Shown one piece after another: positions 45,088 through 53,879 of a stretch of 64,000 bases of DNA. The position numbers and the translations under genes were made by a program. Within the stretch, counting starts at the first letter, position 1. Each line of letters begins with the position of its first letter. Where the stretch lies: positions 62,001 through 126,000 of the forward strand of contig NZ_CP120863.1 of NCBI RefSeq assembly GCF_026191725.2, in the 5' to 3' direction. A model generated the notes under the pieces. It was given only the letters and a program-made list of their open reading frames with translations. It searched no databases and was not told the DNA's origin. The stretch is from Roseibium porphyridii (lineage in GTDB: Bacteria > Pseudomonadota > Alphaproteobacteria > Rhizobiales > Stappiaceae).

Positions 45088-45391
45088 CGGCACACTCCTC
45101 TCTCACTAGGAATGTACCCAAAAATTCACAGTCAATTCGGATCAGTTTCAAGAGTCAAGACCAATCTGGATCTCCAAAAAATTGGATATTTCTGTATAAT
45201 CGTATATCGCATAGGCTCTGACGAGACCGATTACCTCACAGCTTTTTAGGTCTGTCAACAGACTGTCGAATAAAATTTGGAATTGATGAAGTATTGTGCA
45301 GTAGTGATATAGAATCGAACAGATCTATGATTGCCCGGATCGAAGCAAACTAATAGACCGGCTCTATAGGTGCCATTGGCTAGGGATATAC
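45088..45391. other. IS end and intergenic sequence
   Basis: About 300 bases. The first 45 or so probably include the outer end of the IS3-family remnant (GTACCCAAAAATTCAC). The rest up to the damaged GntR gene is AT-rich and holds no gene; it may include that gene's old promoter. Confidence 0.4.
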
Positions 45392-46117
45392 TGTGACAAG
45401 AGAGCTTGAGCTAAACCCAAAACCTGAACCTTCGGGGCAATCTGGTGTTTTGACTTTTTTGCCGAGCGTATTTCTTACGATCGCGTAACTGCCCCCCAAT
45501 ATGTCGTCCGAATACTGCGGGAAGCCATCGTCACAGGTGCTTTTTCAAGCGGAAAGGCTTTGAACCAGGACCGGATAGCGAGGGAACTGAACACCAGCAA
45601 GATCCCGGTCAGAGAAGCTCTACGGGAACTTGAGGACCAGGGCCTGGTCTATTTCGTGCCCAACAGAGGCTTCGTCGTCAAAGAAACGTCCTATGCGGAA
45701 ATGATCGAGTGCTTCAAGCTTCGTCAGATGCTTGAGCTCTTCGCGGTCCGGGAATCGGTGCTGCTCTCGACACCGGAATACGTGGCACAAATCGAAGCCA
45801 TAATCGATGAATTCGAAACCTTGACGGATCCGATGGTGTCGAGCCACTGGTACCTGAAACTGCATTTGGCGCTCTACGCTCCGACCGGAATGGAGCAACT
45901 GCGGGAGATAATCACGAGAGCCCACACGGTCGCTCACAGGTATACGCACATCTATATGTGCCTGACCCAGGATGAGGCGGAGACCCAGGAAGAGCACCGC
46001 GCCATTCTGGAAGCCTATCGACGTAAGGACGTCAATTTGACAGTTCGCTTGATGTAAGCCCATATCGGCGTTGCATGTGAGCGTTTTGCGGCTTTTTTGA
46101 AAGATCGATTATTGTAA
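45392..46117 (+). pseudogene. GntR-family (FCD) regulator with frameshift and premature stop
   Basis: A GTG at 45392 opens a frame (TRELELNPKPEPSGQSG) that ends early. The DNA-binding part (APQYVVRILREAIVTGAF, then LNTSKIPVREALRELED) is in another frame open from 45428. The switch is at the T6 run near 45455-45460, where one more or two fewer T would repair it. The FCD domain continues to a TAA at 46055-46057, after which the same frame reads AHIGVACERFAAFLKDRLL to a second stop at 46115. Two lesions make a sequencing error less likely. It probably regulated the adjacent TRAP genes. Confidence 0.8.
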
Positions 46118-46255
46118 AAAATTCGGGTAAGTCCTTTTTGTCTATCGGAGACATAGATCAGGGCTATTTGCCCCATAGCCTGCCCCAAAGGAATATTGCA
46201 GCATGGCAGGAGACTATCCTGACCTGCCGAATTTCAATAAACTGAGGGGACCACA

Positions 46256-47344
46256 ATGAATCGCCGTTCATTTCTAAAAAGCGCAGGCGTCGCTGGCTCT
46301 GCGGGCGCGGCAGTCTTGGCTACACCTGCCATTGCGCAAGAGCGCAAAACAGTGACAATCGTTTCCAGTTTTCCCCGAGACTTTCCGGGTCTCGGCATGT
46401 CTGCGCAGCGGCTTGCGCAACGGATCACCGATCTGTCGGACGGACGTCTACAAACCGAATATTTTGCCGCCGGTGAAAGGATCGGCGCGTTCGACGTGTT
46501 TGACGAAGTCGCGTCAGGAAACGCACAGGCCTACATTTCTGCAGACTACTACTGGATCGGCAAAGACCCTGCCTTTGCCTATTTCACCTCGGTGCCGTTC
46601 GGCATGACGATGCCGGAGTGGAACGCCTGGATCAAGTTCAAGGGCGGCCAGGAACTTTGGGATAAAGTCTCCGGTAATTTTGACCTGAAGGCTCTGCCCT
46701 GTGGTGGCACAGGGACACAGATGGGCGGCTGGTTCAACGTCGAAATCGAGTCCGTTGACGATCTCAAGGGTCTGAAAATGAGGATCCCAGGACTCGGCAG
46801 TACGGTCATGACCAAACTCGGCGTTTCAGTCGTGTCGCTGCCCGGAGGACAGATTTACGAGAACCTTGTCGCCGGGGCGATCGAAGCAGCAGAGTGGGTC
46901 GGGCCCTACAACGACTACTTCATGAAATTCTACGAAGCAGCCAAATACTACTATATGGCTGGCATGCATGAACCTGGCGGAGGCAACGCGTTCGGCATGA
47001 ACAAAGATTGGTGGAGTAGCCTCTCCAACTGGGAGCAGGCCATAATTGAGGCTGCATGTATGGAAGAAAACGCCGCTATGAATGAAGAGTTTTTGGCAAA
47101 CAACGGCCTCTACCTTCAGAAGCTCGTTGATGATCACGGCACAGTTCTCAAGCAGTTTAATGACGAAACGTGGGACGCCTTTGGTGAGGCTGCTGCAGAG
47201 GTGTTTGAAGAGACGAGAAGCCAATCTGCGCTCGTAGCTGAAGTTGATGATCACTACCGCGCAGCGCTTTCCGAACTCGGAACGTTTAGGATGGGAGCAG
47301 AAATAGCCTACTCCAACCAGCGAAACAGAGTATTAGGCCTATAA
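46256..47344 (+). CDS. TRAP transporter binding protein with Tat signal (TakP/DctP type)
   Basis: A 362-residue exported protein. The N-terminus has a twin-arginine signal (NRRSFLKSAGVAG) with cleavage near residue 27 (AIAQ). TakP-like features are QRLAQRITDLSDGRLQTEYF near residue 52, the arginine motif LKGLKMRIPGLGS near residue 175 and AAEWVGPYNDYFMKFYEAAKY near residue 209. Such proteins bind 2-oxoacids or similar acids. No DctQ/DctM pair of its own follows: an IS3 remnant lies next, and the TRAP genes beyond it are in the opposite direction with their own DctP. It is orphaned. Confidence 0.9.
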   Translation: MNRRSFLKSAGVAGSAGAAVLATPAIAQERKTVTIVSSFPRDFPGLGMSAQRLAQRITDLSDGRLQTEYFAAGERIGAFDVFDEVASGNAQAYISADYYWIGKDPAFAYFTSVPFGMTMPEWNAWIKFKGGQELWDKVSGNFDLKALPCGGTGTQMGGWFNVEIESVDDLKGLKMRIPGLGSTVMTKLGVSVVSLPGGQIYENLVAGAIEAAEWVGPYNDYFMKFYEAAKYYYMAGMHEPGGGNAFGMNKDWWSSLSNWEQAIIEAACMEENAAMNEEFLANNGLYLQKLVDDHGTVLKQFNDETWDAFGEAAAEVFEETRSQSALVAEVDDHYRAALSELGTFRMGAEIAYSNQRNRVLGL

Positions 47345-47397
47345 CCTCTAAGTAATTTTGATAAACTCCCCTGGGGTCATCAGCGGGCCCCTACCTT

Positions 47398-47426
47398 ATC
47401 GGCGAGTCTAAGGCTCGCCGATTTTT
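47398..47426 (+). terminator. Intrinsic terminator after the TakP-like gene
   Basis: ATCGGCGAG (47398-47406) and CTCGCCGAT (47414-47422) form a perfect 9-pair stem followed by TTTT. It ends the TakP-like transcript 54 bases after the stop codon. Confidence 0.9.
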
Positions 47427-47517
47427 ATTTCGAAGACTCAACCATTTCCGTAAGCAAGTCCTTGGGCATTCTGACCGATTGGCGACGTGATCTGCTGAAC
47501 TGAACCATTTGTAGGTT

Positions 47518-48515
47518 TGACCTGCCCCACTTGAGTGGTCCGATTTGATTGTTAGTGCATGCTCTGCTGGAGCTCACCCCGCTTCTGGTCCGGTTTTCAT
47601 GCAACTTTTCGGGTTTTGGTCTGTTGGGTTGCAAAGTCGCTCGGCGTCAAGTTTCCGAGCGATGAATGCGGCCGGTTTTCGTTGTAGTCGATCCTCCATT
47701 CATTGATCTGGGCCCGTGCATCTGCCATGGACAGGAACCAGGAAGCGTTCAAGCATTCTTGCCTCAGACGGCTGTTGAAGGCTTCAATGTAAGCATTATC
47801 CGTTGGTTTTCCCGGCCTGGAGGAGTCCAATTCGACTTTGTTCAGATAGGCCCACTGGTCAAGTAGCCGGCAAGCGAACTCGGGGCCGTTGTCAACACGA
47901 ATGCTCCGGGGCTTTCCTCGGACCCGCGCGAGGCGATCCAGTTCATCAATGACCTGATAGGCTCGGAAGTTGGTCCTCGCAGCAGTCGCGAGAGCCTCTC
48001 TCGTAAAACAGTCGACAACGGTCAGAATCCGAAACGGTTTTCCGTCGAAAAGCTTGTCGGACATAAAGTCCATTGCCCAGACATCGTTCATGCCATCTGC
48101 GGCGGAGCGACCTGTCCGATATCGGCATGCCCGACGGCGTTTGGGCCTCTGGTGCGGATCGACAGGCCTTCTTCGCAATACAGCCGATACAGGCGCTTGT
48201 GGTTTACATGCCACCCTTCGCGCTTCAGAAGGATGTGCAAACGGCGATAGCCATACCGAACCCGGCTTTCCGCCAAGTCCTTCAGGCGCATCCGCAATTC
48301 CACTGCCGGGTCTCGCCTGGAACGATATCGATGGGAAGCCCGCCCAAAGCCCATGGCGTCACAAGCGCGTCGTTCAGACACTTCAAAGACATCCTGATAG
48401 TGGCTCACGACTTCTGGGCGGCGGACAGGCTTCACCACTTTTTTCTCAAGGCATCCTGAAGCATGGTCTTGTCCAGCGTCAGATCGGCCACAAGGCGTTT
48501 CAGTTTTTCAACGAT
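47518..48515 (-). mobile_element. IS3-family (IS407-like) element remnant
   Basis: The outer end at 47518 begins TGACCTGCCCCACTTGAGTG, an IS407-type terminus, and shares 44 positions with the fragment at 25693-25736. The minus strand carries the tail of OrfA (VEKLKRLVADLTLDKTMLQD, ending RKKW, at about 48432-48515) and a frameshifted OrfB. The other half of OrfA and the far end are missing at about 48515. Confidence 0.82.
47597..48438 (-). pseudogene. IS3-family OrfB transposase, frameshifted
   Basis: From ATG 48438 (VKPVRRPEVVSHYQ) the frame covers the HTH_21 region up to GLSIRTRG. It then shifts: PKRRRACRYR and the whole DDE domain lie in another frame entered around 48145-48160. The catalytic region shows VWAMDFMSDKL, IRVDNGPEFACRLLD and NAYIEAFNSRLRQECL with the final Glu. 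The end (PHSSLGNLTPSDFA) is complete. A one- or two-base change disables it. Confidence 0.82.
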
Positions 48516-48690
48516 GACACTTAGAACCAGAAAGCGGAACTCCAAACACAGGAGCGTGCTTTCAACAGCCAAATCTCATGGTGTGGTTAACATGACAATC
48601 TTTGCGACACGCCCGTTTGACGAGAGACCGTTGAGTGAAGCGGCAGCCAAGATCCATTTGTCTTGGCCGCCGTATTATTTGAGCCTGATC

Positions 48691-49974
48691 TTACTGAAAC
48701 ATACTTGGTAATCCCGTGACTATACCGGGAAACAAGATCATCAGAACTAGGACCGCGATCATAACCGCCAAAAACGGCACCAGATGACCAAATGCGCTGG
48801 CGAGCGATATCCGGGCGACGCGGCAGGCCGCCATCAGGTCTATACCAAGCGGTGGTGTGTTTGCTCCGATCGCAAGGTTTACAGTCATCAGAATACCGAA
48901 ATAGACCGGATCCACCCCATAATGGCCTAGGATTGGTAGAAAAACCGGTGCGAGGATCAGAATGATCGCAATCGACTCCATAAACGTTCCAAGCACCAGC
49001 AGAATTCCCATCATAATCAAGAGCGCGACAGTGGTGCTGTCGGTCGCCTGAGTAATGCCCGAGACGGCCAACTGGGGCACGCGTTCGGCAGCCAGGACCC
49101 ATCCAAAAATAGACGCCGCGGCAATGACTAGAAGAATGGCGCCGGTGATTTCGGTGGTTTCCCTCAACAGTTTGGCAACCGTCGCCCAGTCAAGAGCACG
49201 ATATACAAAAAGGCCGATGAACAAGGCATAGGCCACGCCTATGCCCGCCGCCTCTGTTGGCGTGAACAGGCCCGTGCGGATGCCTCCGACAATGATGATC
49301 GGCGCGAGCAACGCAAGAAAAGCTTCGCGAAAGGTTTTTCTCAGGCGCATCCAGCTAAATGGATCGCCGCCGCTCCAGCCATTTCGATAGGATTGCAGCC
49401 ATGCCACAGCCATAAGGCCGAGACCAAGCAGAAGGCCAGGTACGATACCGCTCACGAAAAGCTGGCCGACCGACGTTCCGGTCACCGTACCATAGACAAT
49501 CAAAACAATGGAAGGTGGAATCACAGTCCCGAGTGAACCTGCGCAGCCCAGGGCCGAAGCGCTGAAACCCGGATCGTAACCGCGTTCGCGCATTGCAGGC
49601 ACCATCATCGTTCCGATAGCAACGACGTCGGCCACACCCGATCCGGACAACGAACCAAATAACAAACAGGCAACAACCATGACGATCGCCATGCCTCCCG
49701 TTCTCTTGCCAACGATGGCAGAGCACAGGGCAATGATGCGCGGAGCCAGCCCTCCATGCACCATCAAAAGCCCGGCAAGCACGAACAAAGGAATGGCAAG
49801 AAGCGTAAAGCTGTCGATACCGGCTACAGATCTTTGGGCCACGACGATCATTGGAGCCGTGTCTGCCACAAGCAGATAGACAACTGCGGACAGACCCAGC
49901 GCGACAGCTATCGGAGCATCGATCAAGACGAGCACAACGAAAACTGCTAAGAGCAGAAACAGCGTAAAGGTCAT
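48691..49974 (-). CDS. TRAP transporter large permease (DctM-like)
   Basis: A 427-residue membrane protein starting at ATG 49974, whose ATGA overlaps the dctQ stop, with GGAGG upstream. It has IDSFTLLAIPLFVLAGLLM near residue 50, a FGSLSGSGVADVVAIGT loop, GSLGTVIPPSIVLIVYG and NLAIGANTPPLGIDL. It is the translocating subunit of the importer. It is the last gene of the operon; IS3 debris lies 175 bases downstream. Confidence 0.92.
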   Translation of the reverse strand: MTFTLFLLLAVFVVLVLIDAPIAVALGLSAVVYLLVADTAPMIVVAQRSVAGIDSFTLLAIPLFVLAGLLMVHGGLAPRIIALCSAIVGKRTGGMAIVMVVACLLFGSLSGSGVADVVAIGTMMVPAMRERGYDPGFSASALGCAGSLGTVIPPSIVLIVYGTVTGTSVGQLFVSGIVPGLLLGLGLMAVAWLQSYRNGWSGGDPFSWMRLRKTFREAFLALLAPIIIVGGIRTGLFTPTEAAGIGVAYALFIGLFVYRALDWATVAKLLRETTEITGAILLVIAAASIFGWVLAAERVPQLAVSGITQATDSTTVALLIMMGILLVLGTFMESIAIILILAPVFLPILGHYGVDPVYFGILMTVNLAIGANTPPLGIDLMAACRVARISLASAFGHLVPFLAVMIAVLVLMILFPGIVTGLPSMFQ

Positions 49975-50456
49975 TTCCGCCAACCTCCAAGCGCCAGGAC
50001 GAGCAGTGAAAGAGCGCTGCAGACCGGAAGCGAGAGATAAAAAATTCCGACCGGGAGGGACAGTGCTGTTGTGCTATGTGACCAGGTAAGCTGGGTCAGC
50101 GTCGCTCCATTTAAACCGAGCACAATCAAAAAAATGGAGGTGGCCCAAACGGCCAGAACTCGAATAAGTTTTCGCAGACCTGAGTCTCCGAAAACCAGAT
50201 CAGCGAGCCCTGCGCGAAAATGGCTTCCACGCACAAATGCCGAAACGGAACCGATAAAAGTCAGCCAAACCAGGAGAAGTCGTGGCAGTTCTTCCGCCCA
50301 ACGTGGTGTGGAATCGAGCAGATAGCGCGAAAAAACCACGTAGACGACTATTGTGGAAAATGCCGCGACAAGGACAGAACCAATCCAGCGATTTGCAAGG
50401 TCGAGTCTTCGCAGTATGATAGAAACGGTTGCAGGCTCAGCCACTACCGGATCCAC
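49971..50456 (-). CDS. TRAP transporter small permease (DctQ-like)
   Basis: The protein has about 161 residues with four hydrophobic helices. VVFSRYLLDSTPRWAEELPRL near residue 42 (shown as a family motif) is the conserved DctQ segment. The start is probably the GTG at 50456 or 50444, both overlapping the end of the cupin gene; an upstream ATG at 50543 would lie well inside the cupin gene. It couples to dctM by ATGA. Confidence 0.85.
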   Translation of the reverse strand: MDPVVAEPATVSIILRRLDLANRWIGSVLVAAFSTIVVYVVFSRYLLDSTPRWAEELPRLLLVWLTFIGSVSAFVRGSHFRAGLADLVFGDSGLRKLIRVLAVWATSIFLIVLGLNGATLTQLTWSHSTTALSLPVGIFYLSLPVCSALSLLVLALGGWRK

Positions 50457-50817
50457 CGTCAAGCTTGCCACACAGCATGCATTCGTCGCAGTAAACTGCG
50501 ACCACCACCCACTCGTCAGACAACACCTCAACTTCATGTTCAAGTCCGGGCGGCAATCGCAGGGCTGTTCCCTCGGTCATGACGTATTCCTTGCCATCGG
50601 CACGCAAGACGGCCTGCCCCTTCAGTGTGAGCGTGACTTCGTCCCTGGGGTGACTGTGAGGGCGGGAGCGCGCCCCCTTCTTCCCGGTTGTTACAGCTAA
50701 TTTGAGAAAGCCCTCGCCACGTTCAGTCGGTGAAAACAGGACTTTCTGGCTGAAATCGTAAAGTTGCATCGGTGTAACCGATGCAACTTGTTTCAGCTCT
50801 GGTCGTTGCCGGCTCAT
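50437..50817 (-). CDS. Cupin-domain protein within the TRAP operon
   Basis: A 126-residue single-domain cupin. The metal motif region is RSRPHSHPRDEVTLTLKG near residue 57, with a second motif LRLPPGLEHEVEVLSDEW near residue 88. The tail CDECMLCG carries four clustered Cys or acidic residues. It overlaps dctP upstream and dctQ downstream by a few bases, so it is made with the transporter. It may be an isomerase, a dioxygenase-like enzyme or a sensor for the imported acid. Confidence 0.82.
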   Translation of the reverse strand: MSRQRPELKQVASVTPMQLYDFSQKVLFSPTERGEGFLKLAVTTGKKGARSRPHSHPRDEVTLTLKGQAVLRADGKEYVMTEGTALRLPPGLEHEVEVLSDEWVVVAVYCDECMLCGKLDGGSGSG

Positions 50818-51791
50818 TTACGGTAACTGTCCAAAATCGTAATCAACTCCGGACCAAACACCTCGGCTTGTTGTTCCCAAACCGGAGCCACGGCTTCGAC
50901 GAACGCGGTCTTGTCGACCTCATTGAACTGCATGCCTTTGGATTCGAGTTCCTCAACAAGTCTAGCCTCAACGGCAGCCGCCATTGCCCTCTGTTCTTCG
51001 GCCCAATGCTGCGCTGCTTCCCTGATTACGGCCTGATCCTCAGCCGAGATTTTGTCCCAAGTCGATTTGGAGATAGAAAGGCTTGCCGCGCCAAAGATGT
51101 GCTGACTGAGCGAAATGTATTTCTGCACTTCATAGAAGGAAGCCGCGTCGATGATCGACAAAGGGTTCTCCTGTGCATCGAACAAACCCTGCTGCAGAGC
51201 TGAATAGAGTTCGCCGAAGGACAGCGGTGCAGGCTCTGCACCGAGACCCTCAAAGGCAGCCAGCCGCACCTTGTCCGGTGTCACACGGATCTTGAGACCT
51301 GTAAGGTCCGCTGGCTTTTCAATCGGCCGTTTGCTGTTGGTGATGTTGCGGAAGCCGGTTTCCCACCAGGAAAGAACGACAATACCTTTCGATTCTAGCA
51401 ACGCCTCAAGCGCATCGCCCAAGTCTGCATCAAGGGCTGTGAATGCCTGCTCGCGGGACGTCCAGGCATAGGGCATTTCAATGATGCCCATCTTGGGTTC
51501 AACCGACTGAAAGGAACCGCTGCCGATCACCCCAGCTTGCACAGACCCGAATTGGAGACCCTCGATTACGTTTTTTTCGCTGCCGAGCTGTCCGTCCGCA
51601 AAGACCTCTATCGTGACGCGGCCTTCTGTTTTGTCGGCAACGTCCTTCGCGAAGCCTGTCGCGGCTTCATGCCAGCTATGCGCCTCCGGCAGCACGTGTC
51701 CAAGGCGGATCGAGACATCTGCGATCGACGTTGTTGCAGAAAGTGCCAGCGCGGCTGCCGTCAGAGCGAAGCTACGTAAGGTATTTACCAT
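50814..51791 (-). CDS. TRAP transporter substrate-binding protein (DctP family)
   Basis: A 325-residue exported protein with signal peptide SFALTAAALALSATTSIA (cleavage near residue 24). Motifs include GQLGSEKNVIEGLQFGSVQ near residue 67, the binding arginine in LTGLKIRVTPDKVRL near residue 165, and LSFGELYSALQQGLFDAQENP near residue 193. It begins the dctP-cupin-dctQ-dctM operon. The ligand is unknown, probably a carboxylate. Confidence 0.92.
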   Translation of the reverse strand: MVNTLRSFALTAAALALSATTSIADVSIRLGHVLPEAHSWHEAATGFAKDVADKTEGRVTIEVFADGQLGSEKNVIEGLQFGSVQAGVIGSGSFQSVEPKMGIIEMPYAWTSREQAFTALDADLGDALEALLESKGIVVLSWWETGFRNITNSKRPIEKPADLTGLKIRVTPDKVRLAAFEGLGAEPAPLSFGELYSALQQGLFDAQENPLSIIDAASFYEVQKYISLSQHIFGAASLSISKSTWDKISAEDQAVIREAAQHWAEEQRAMAAAVEARLVEELESKGMQFNEVDKTAFVEAVAPVWEQQAEVFGPELITILDSYRK

Positions 51792-52304
51792 TTCAAACCT
51801 CCGGATTTATTTGCGGATCAATGAAAAGGCACTTGGAACCTCTCCTGCAAATAGGCCTTGGCTATGGCTTTTAGAACGACTGGCAATACTCGACGTTGTT
51901 GATGCAGTTTTAGGCTATTGCGCCCACGCTTGTAATCTTATTTTTCTATTTCGCCGACTATCTTCACATTCTTTTACTATGGTTTCCCGCCGAGCTCTTG
52001 GCCGTATCGGTCATGTTAACGCTATCTAACTTTCAAGCTTTGCTGACAGTAGATGCTCTCCGGTTCGAGCGCCTCAATCAAAGGCAGTTCGCCCATATAG
52101 GCATCAGCCCATGTTTCAGCGCGCGACTGACACCGGCAGAATACTCGAAATCCTGGCAGCATTCCGCCAAAATTATGACTTCCATAGTCAGCAGCTATTT
52201 GACCGTAACACCTGCGAGCACTCTCATTTACGTAGAGCGGGCGCTGAAACCGAAGCATATCGGAGCGTGATCGCTTTAATACGATTACCCAGAGGAAATA
52301 AACA
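51792..52304. other. Divergent intergenic region, no gene recognised
   Basis: These 513 bases separate the TRAP operon (leftward) from the peptide ABC operon (rightward) and should carry both promoters. A minus-strand frame ending at 52022 with ETWADAYMGELPLIEALEPE has some coding flavour but matches nothing I know, and could be a relic. No clear palindrome or terminator was found. Confidence 0.4.
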
Positions 52305-53825
52305 ATGCGAATTACAAGACTGAGCGGCCTAGTGGCCCTCGTGAGCGCTGCTGCTCTTGGTTTGGCTGATCCCGCATTTGCCGGCAAGGCAGAGAACACA
52401 TTGAATGTCGCCTTTGCGGCTGAACCTGAACCCCTCGACACTTACAAAATTGCCGGTCGCGAAGGACTTATACTGGCGCGTCATATCTATGATGGTCTGC
52501 TCTACAAAGACCTCGATACCGGCGAGTTTAAACCGGCTCTCGCTGAAAGCTGGGAGTTCACAGGCCCACTCACCATGGAATTCGACTTGCGTCAGGGGGT
52601 AAAGTTCCACAATGGTGCGGACTTTACGGCCGACGATGTCGTTTCCACGCTCAACAAGGTCATCGGCCCGGAATACGGGACCCGGTATTCCATTTCGGTT
52701 GACTGGATTGAAAGCGTCGAAAAACTGGATGACTTCAAAGTCCGCATCAACATGGCCAAACCTTTCGCCGGCGCCGTGGAGATGCTGGCCGATGCGCTGC
52801 CGATTTATCCGCATGAATTCTTTGAAGCCGAGGGTTCGGCCGGTATAGCTCGCACCCCGATCGGCACGGGTCCCTACAAGTTGGTCGAGCAGGAACCGGG
52901 CGTGCGATACGTCTTGGAACGTTTTTCCGACCACTACACCGAAAGCCCCAAAGGTGACGCAAGCATCGACACGATTGTCGTTCGTGCGATCCCGGAGATG
53001 AACACTCAATATGCCGAATTGATGGCTGGCGATCTGGATTGGATCTGGCGTATTCCACCCGATCAGGCGTCGCGTCTTGAGGGCCGTACGCAAATCCTCA
53101 GCGCTCCCATTATGCGGATCAGTTATGTCGGGTTCGCGCCGGATTCCCTTGGTGGAGAAAGCCCGATCGCCCAACAGAAGGTACGCCAGGCGTTGATCCA
53201 TGCGACCAATCGCGGTGCCATTGTAGAGGCTTTTGCTGGCGGGGCCTCCAAGGTGCTCAACACACCATGCAATCCGGCGCAATTCGGGTGCACGCAGGAC
53301 GTCGTGAGCTACGACTATGATCCGGAAAAAGCAAAGTCGCTCCTTGCTGAGGCGGGATACGGTGATGGTTTCGAACTGGAAATGATCTTCGCCGCTATGC
53401 CGAGACCAACTGCGGAAGCGATTGCGGCCGACCTGGCAAATGTTGGTGTCACGCTGAACCTCAATGAACAGCAGTACGCTGCCGGCGTCGGTCAATGGCG
53501 CAAGAAGGAGGTTCCTTCTTTCTACTCAAACTGGGGCAGTTATGGCATCGGTGATGTAGTTTTCATCCTGTCCAACTTCTTTGGCGGCGGTGCGGATGAT
53601 TTGGTTCAGGATCAAGAGCTTGCGGACTGGCTGAACAAGGCCGACACCGCATCCGATAGAGCCGAGCGGGAGGATCTCTATGCCAAGGCCGTCAAACGTA
53701 TCGCCGAGCAGGCCTACTGGATGCCGATGTACAATTTCAATGTGAATTACGGACTGTCACCAGACCTGTCTTTCACCCCGCATCCTGATGAGTTTGCCCG
53801 CTGGTGGCAGGCAAGCTGGAAATAA
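52305..53825 (+). CDS. Peptide-type ABC transporter substrate-binding protein (family 5)
   Basis: A 506-residue exported protein with a signal peptide cleaved near residue 27 (DPAFA, then GKAENT). It has the DppA/OppA-type fold with the family signature around WEFTGPLTMEFDLRQGVKFH (near residue 84) and NGADFTADDVVSTLNKVI (near residue 105). It may bind dipeptides, oligopeptides or other nitrogenous compounds. The four transporter genes that follow form one operon with it. Confidence 0.92.
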   Translation: MRITRLSGLVALVSAAALGLADPAFAGKAENTLNVAFAAEPEPLDTYKIAGREGLILARHIYDGLLYKDLDTGEFKPALAESWEFTGPLTMEFDLRQGVKFHNGADFTADDVVSTLNKVIGPEYGTRYSISVDWIESVEKLDDFKVRINMAKPFAGAVEMLADALPIYPHEFFEAEGSAGIARTPIGTGPYKLVEQEPGVRYVLERFSDHYTESPKGDASIDTIVVRAIPEMNTQYAELMAGDLDWIWRIPPDQASRLEGRTQILSAPIMRISYVGFAPDSLGGESPIAQQKVRQALIHATNRGAIVEAFAGGASKVLNTPCNPAQFGCTQDVVSYDYDPEKAKSLLAEAGYGDGFELEMIFAAMPRPTAEAIAADLANVGVTLNLNEQQYAAGVGQWRKKEVPSFYSNWGSYGIGDVVFILSNFFGGGADDLVQDQELADWLNKADTASDRAEREDLYAKAVKRIAEQAYWMPMYNFNVNYGLSPDLSFTPHPDEFARWWQASWK

Positions 53826-53838
53826 ACTCTGGAACTGG

Positions 53839-53858
53839 CGGGCAGGATTTCCTGCCCG
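53839..53858 (+). promoter_or_regulatory. Stem-loop between binding-protein and permease genes
   Basis: CGGGCAGGA and TCCTGCCCG (53839-53847 and 53850-53858) form a tight 9-pair stem 13 bases after the binding-protein stop. It lacks a T run. As at 32342, it probably stabilises the binding-protein message or dampens read-through. Confidence 0.65.
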
Positions 53859-53879
53859 TCTGATGGAGTCCATGCCGAA

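Noticed and set aside
48516..48690. Short frame from about 48591 (MTIFATRPFDER) resembling the start of a D-2-hydroxyacid dehydrogenase
   Set aside because: Only about a dozen residues are suggestive and the frame soon loses any resemblance; too short to call.
52022..52280. Minus-strand frame ending at 52022 with a helical tail
   Set aside because: It looks slightly gene-like but matches nothing and overlaps the start region of the ABC operon; recorded only as intergenic content.
52329..53495. 388-codon minus-strand frame opposite the family 5 binding protein
   Set aside because: Antisense shadow; the plus-strand gene has a signal peptide, full length and operon context.
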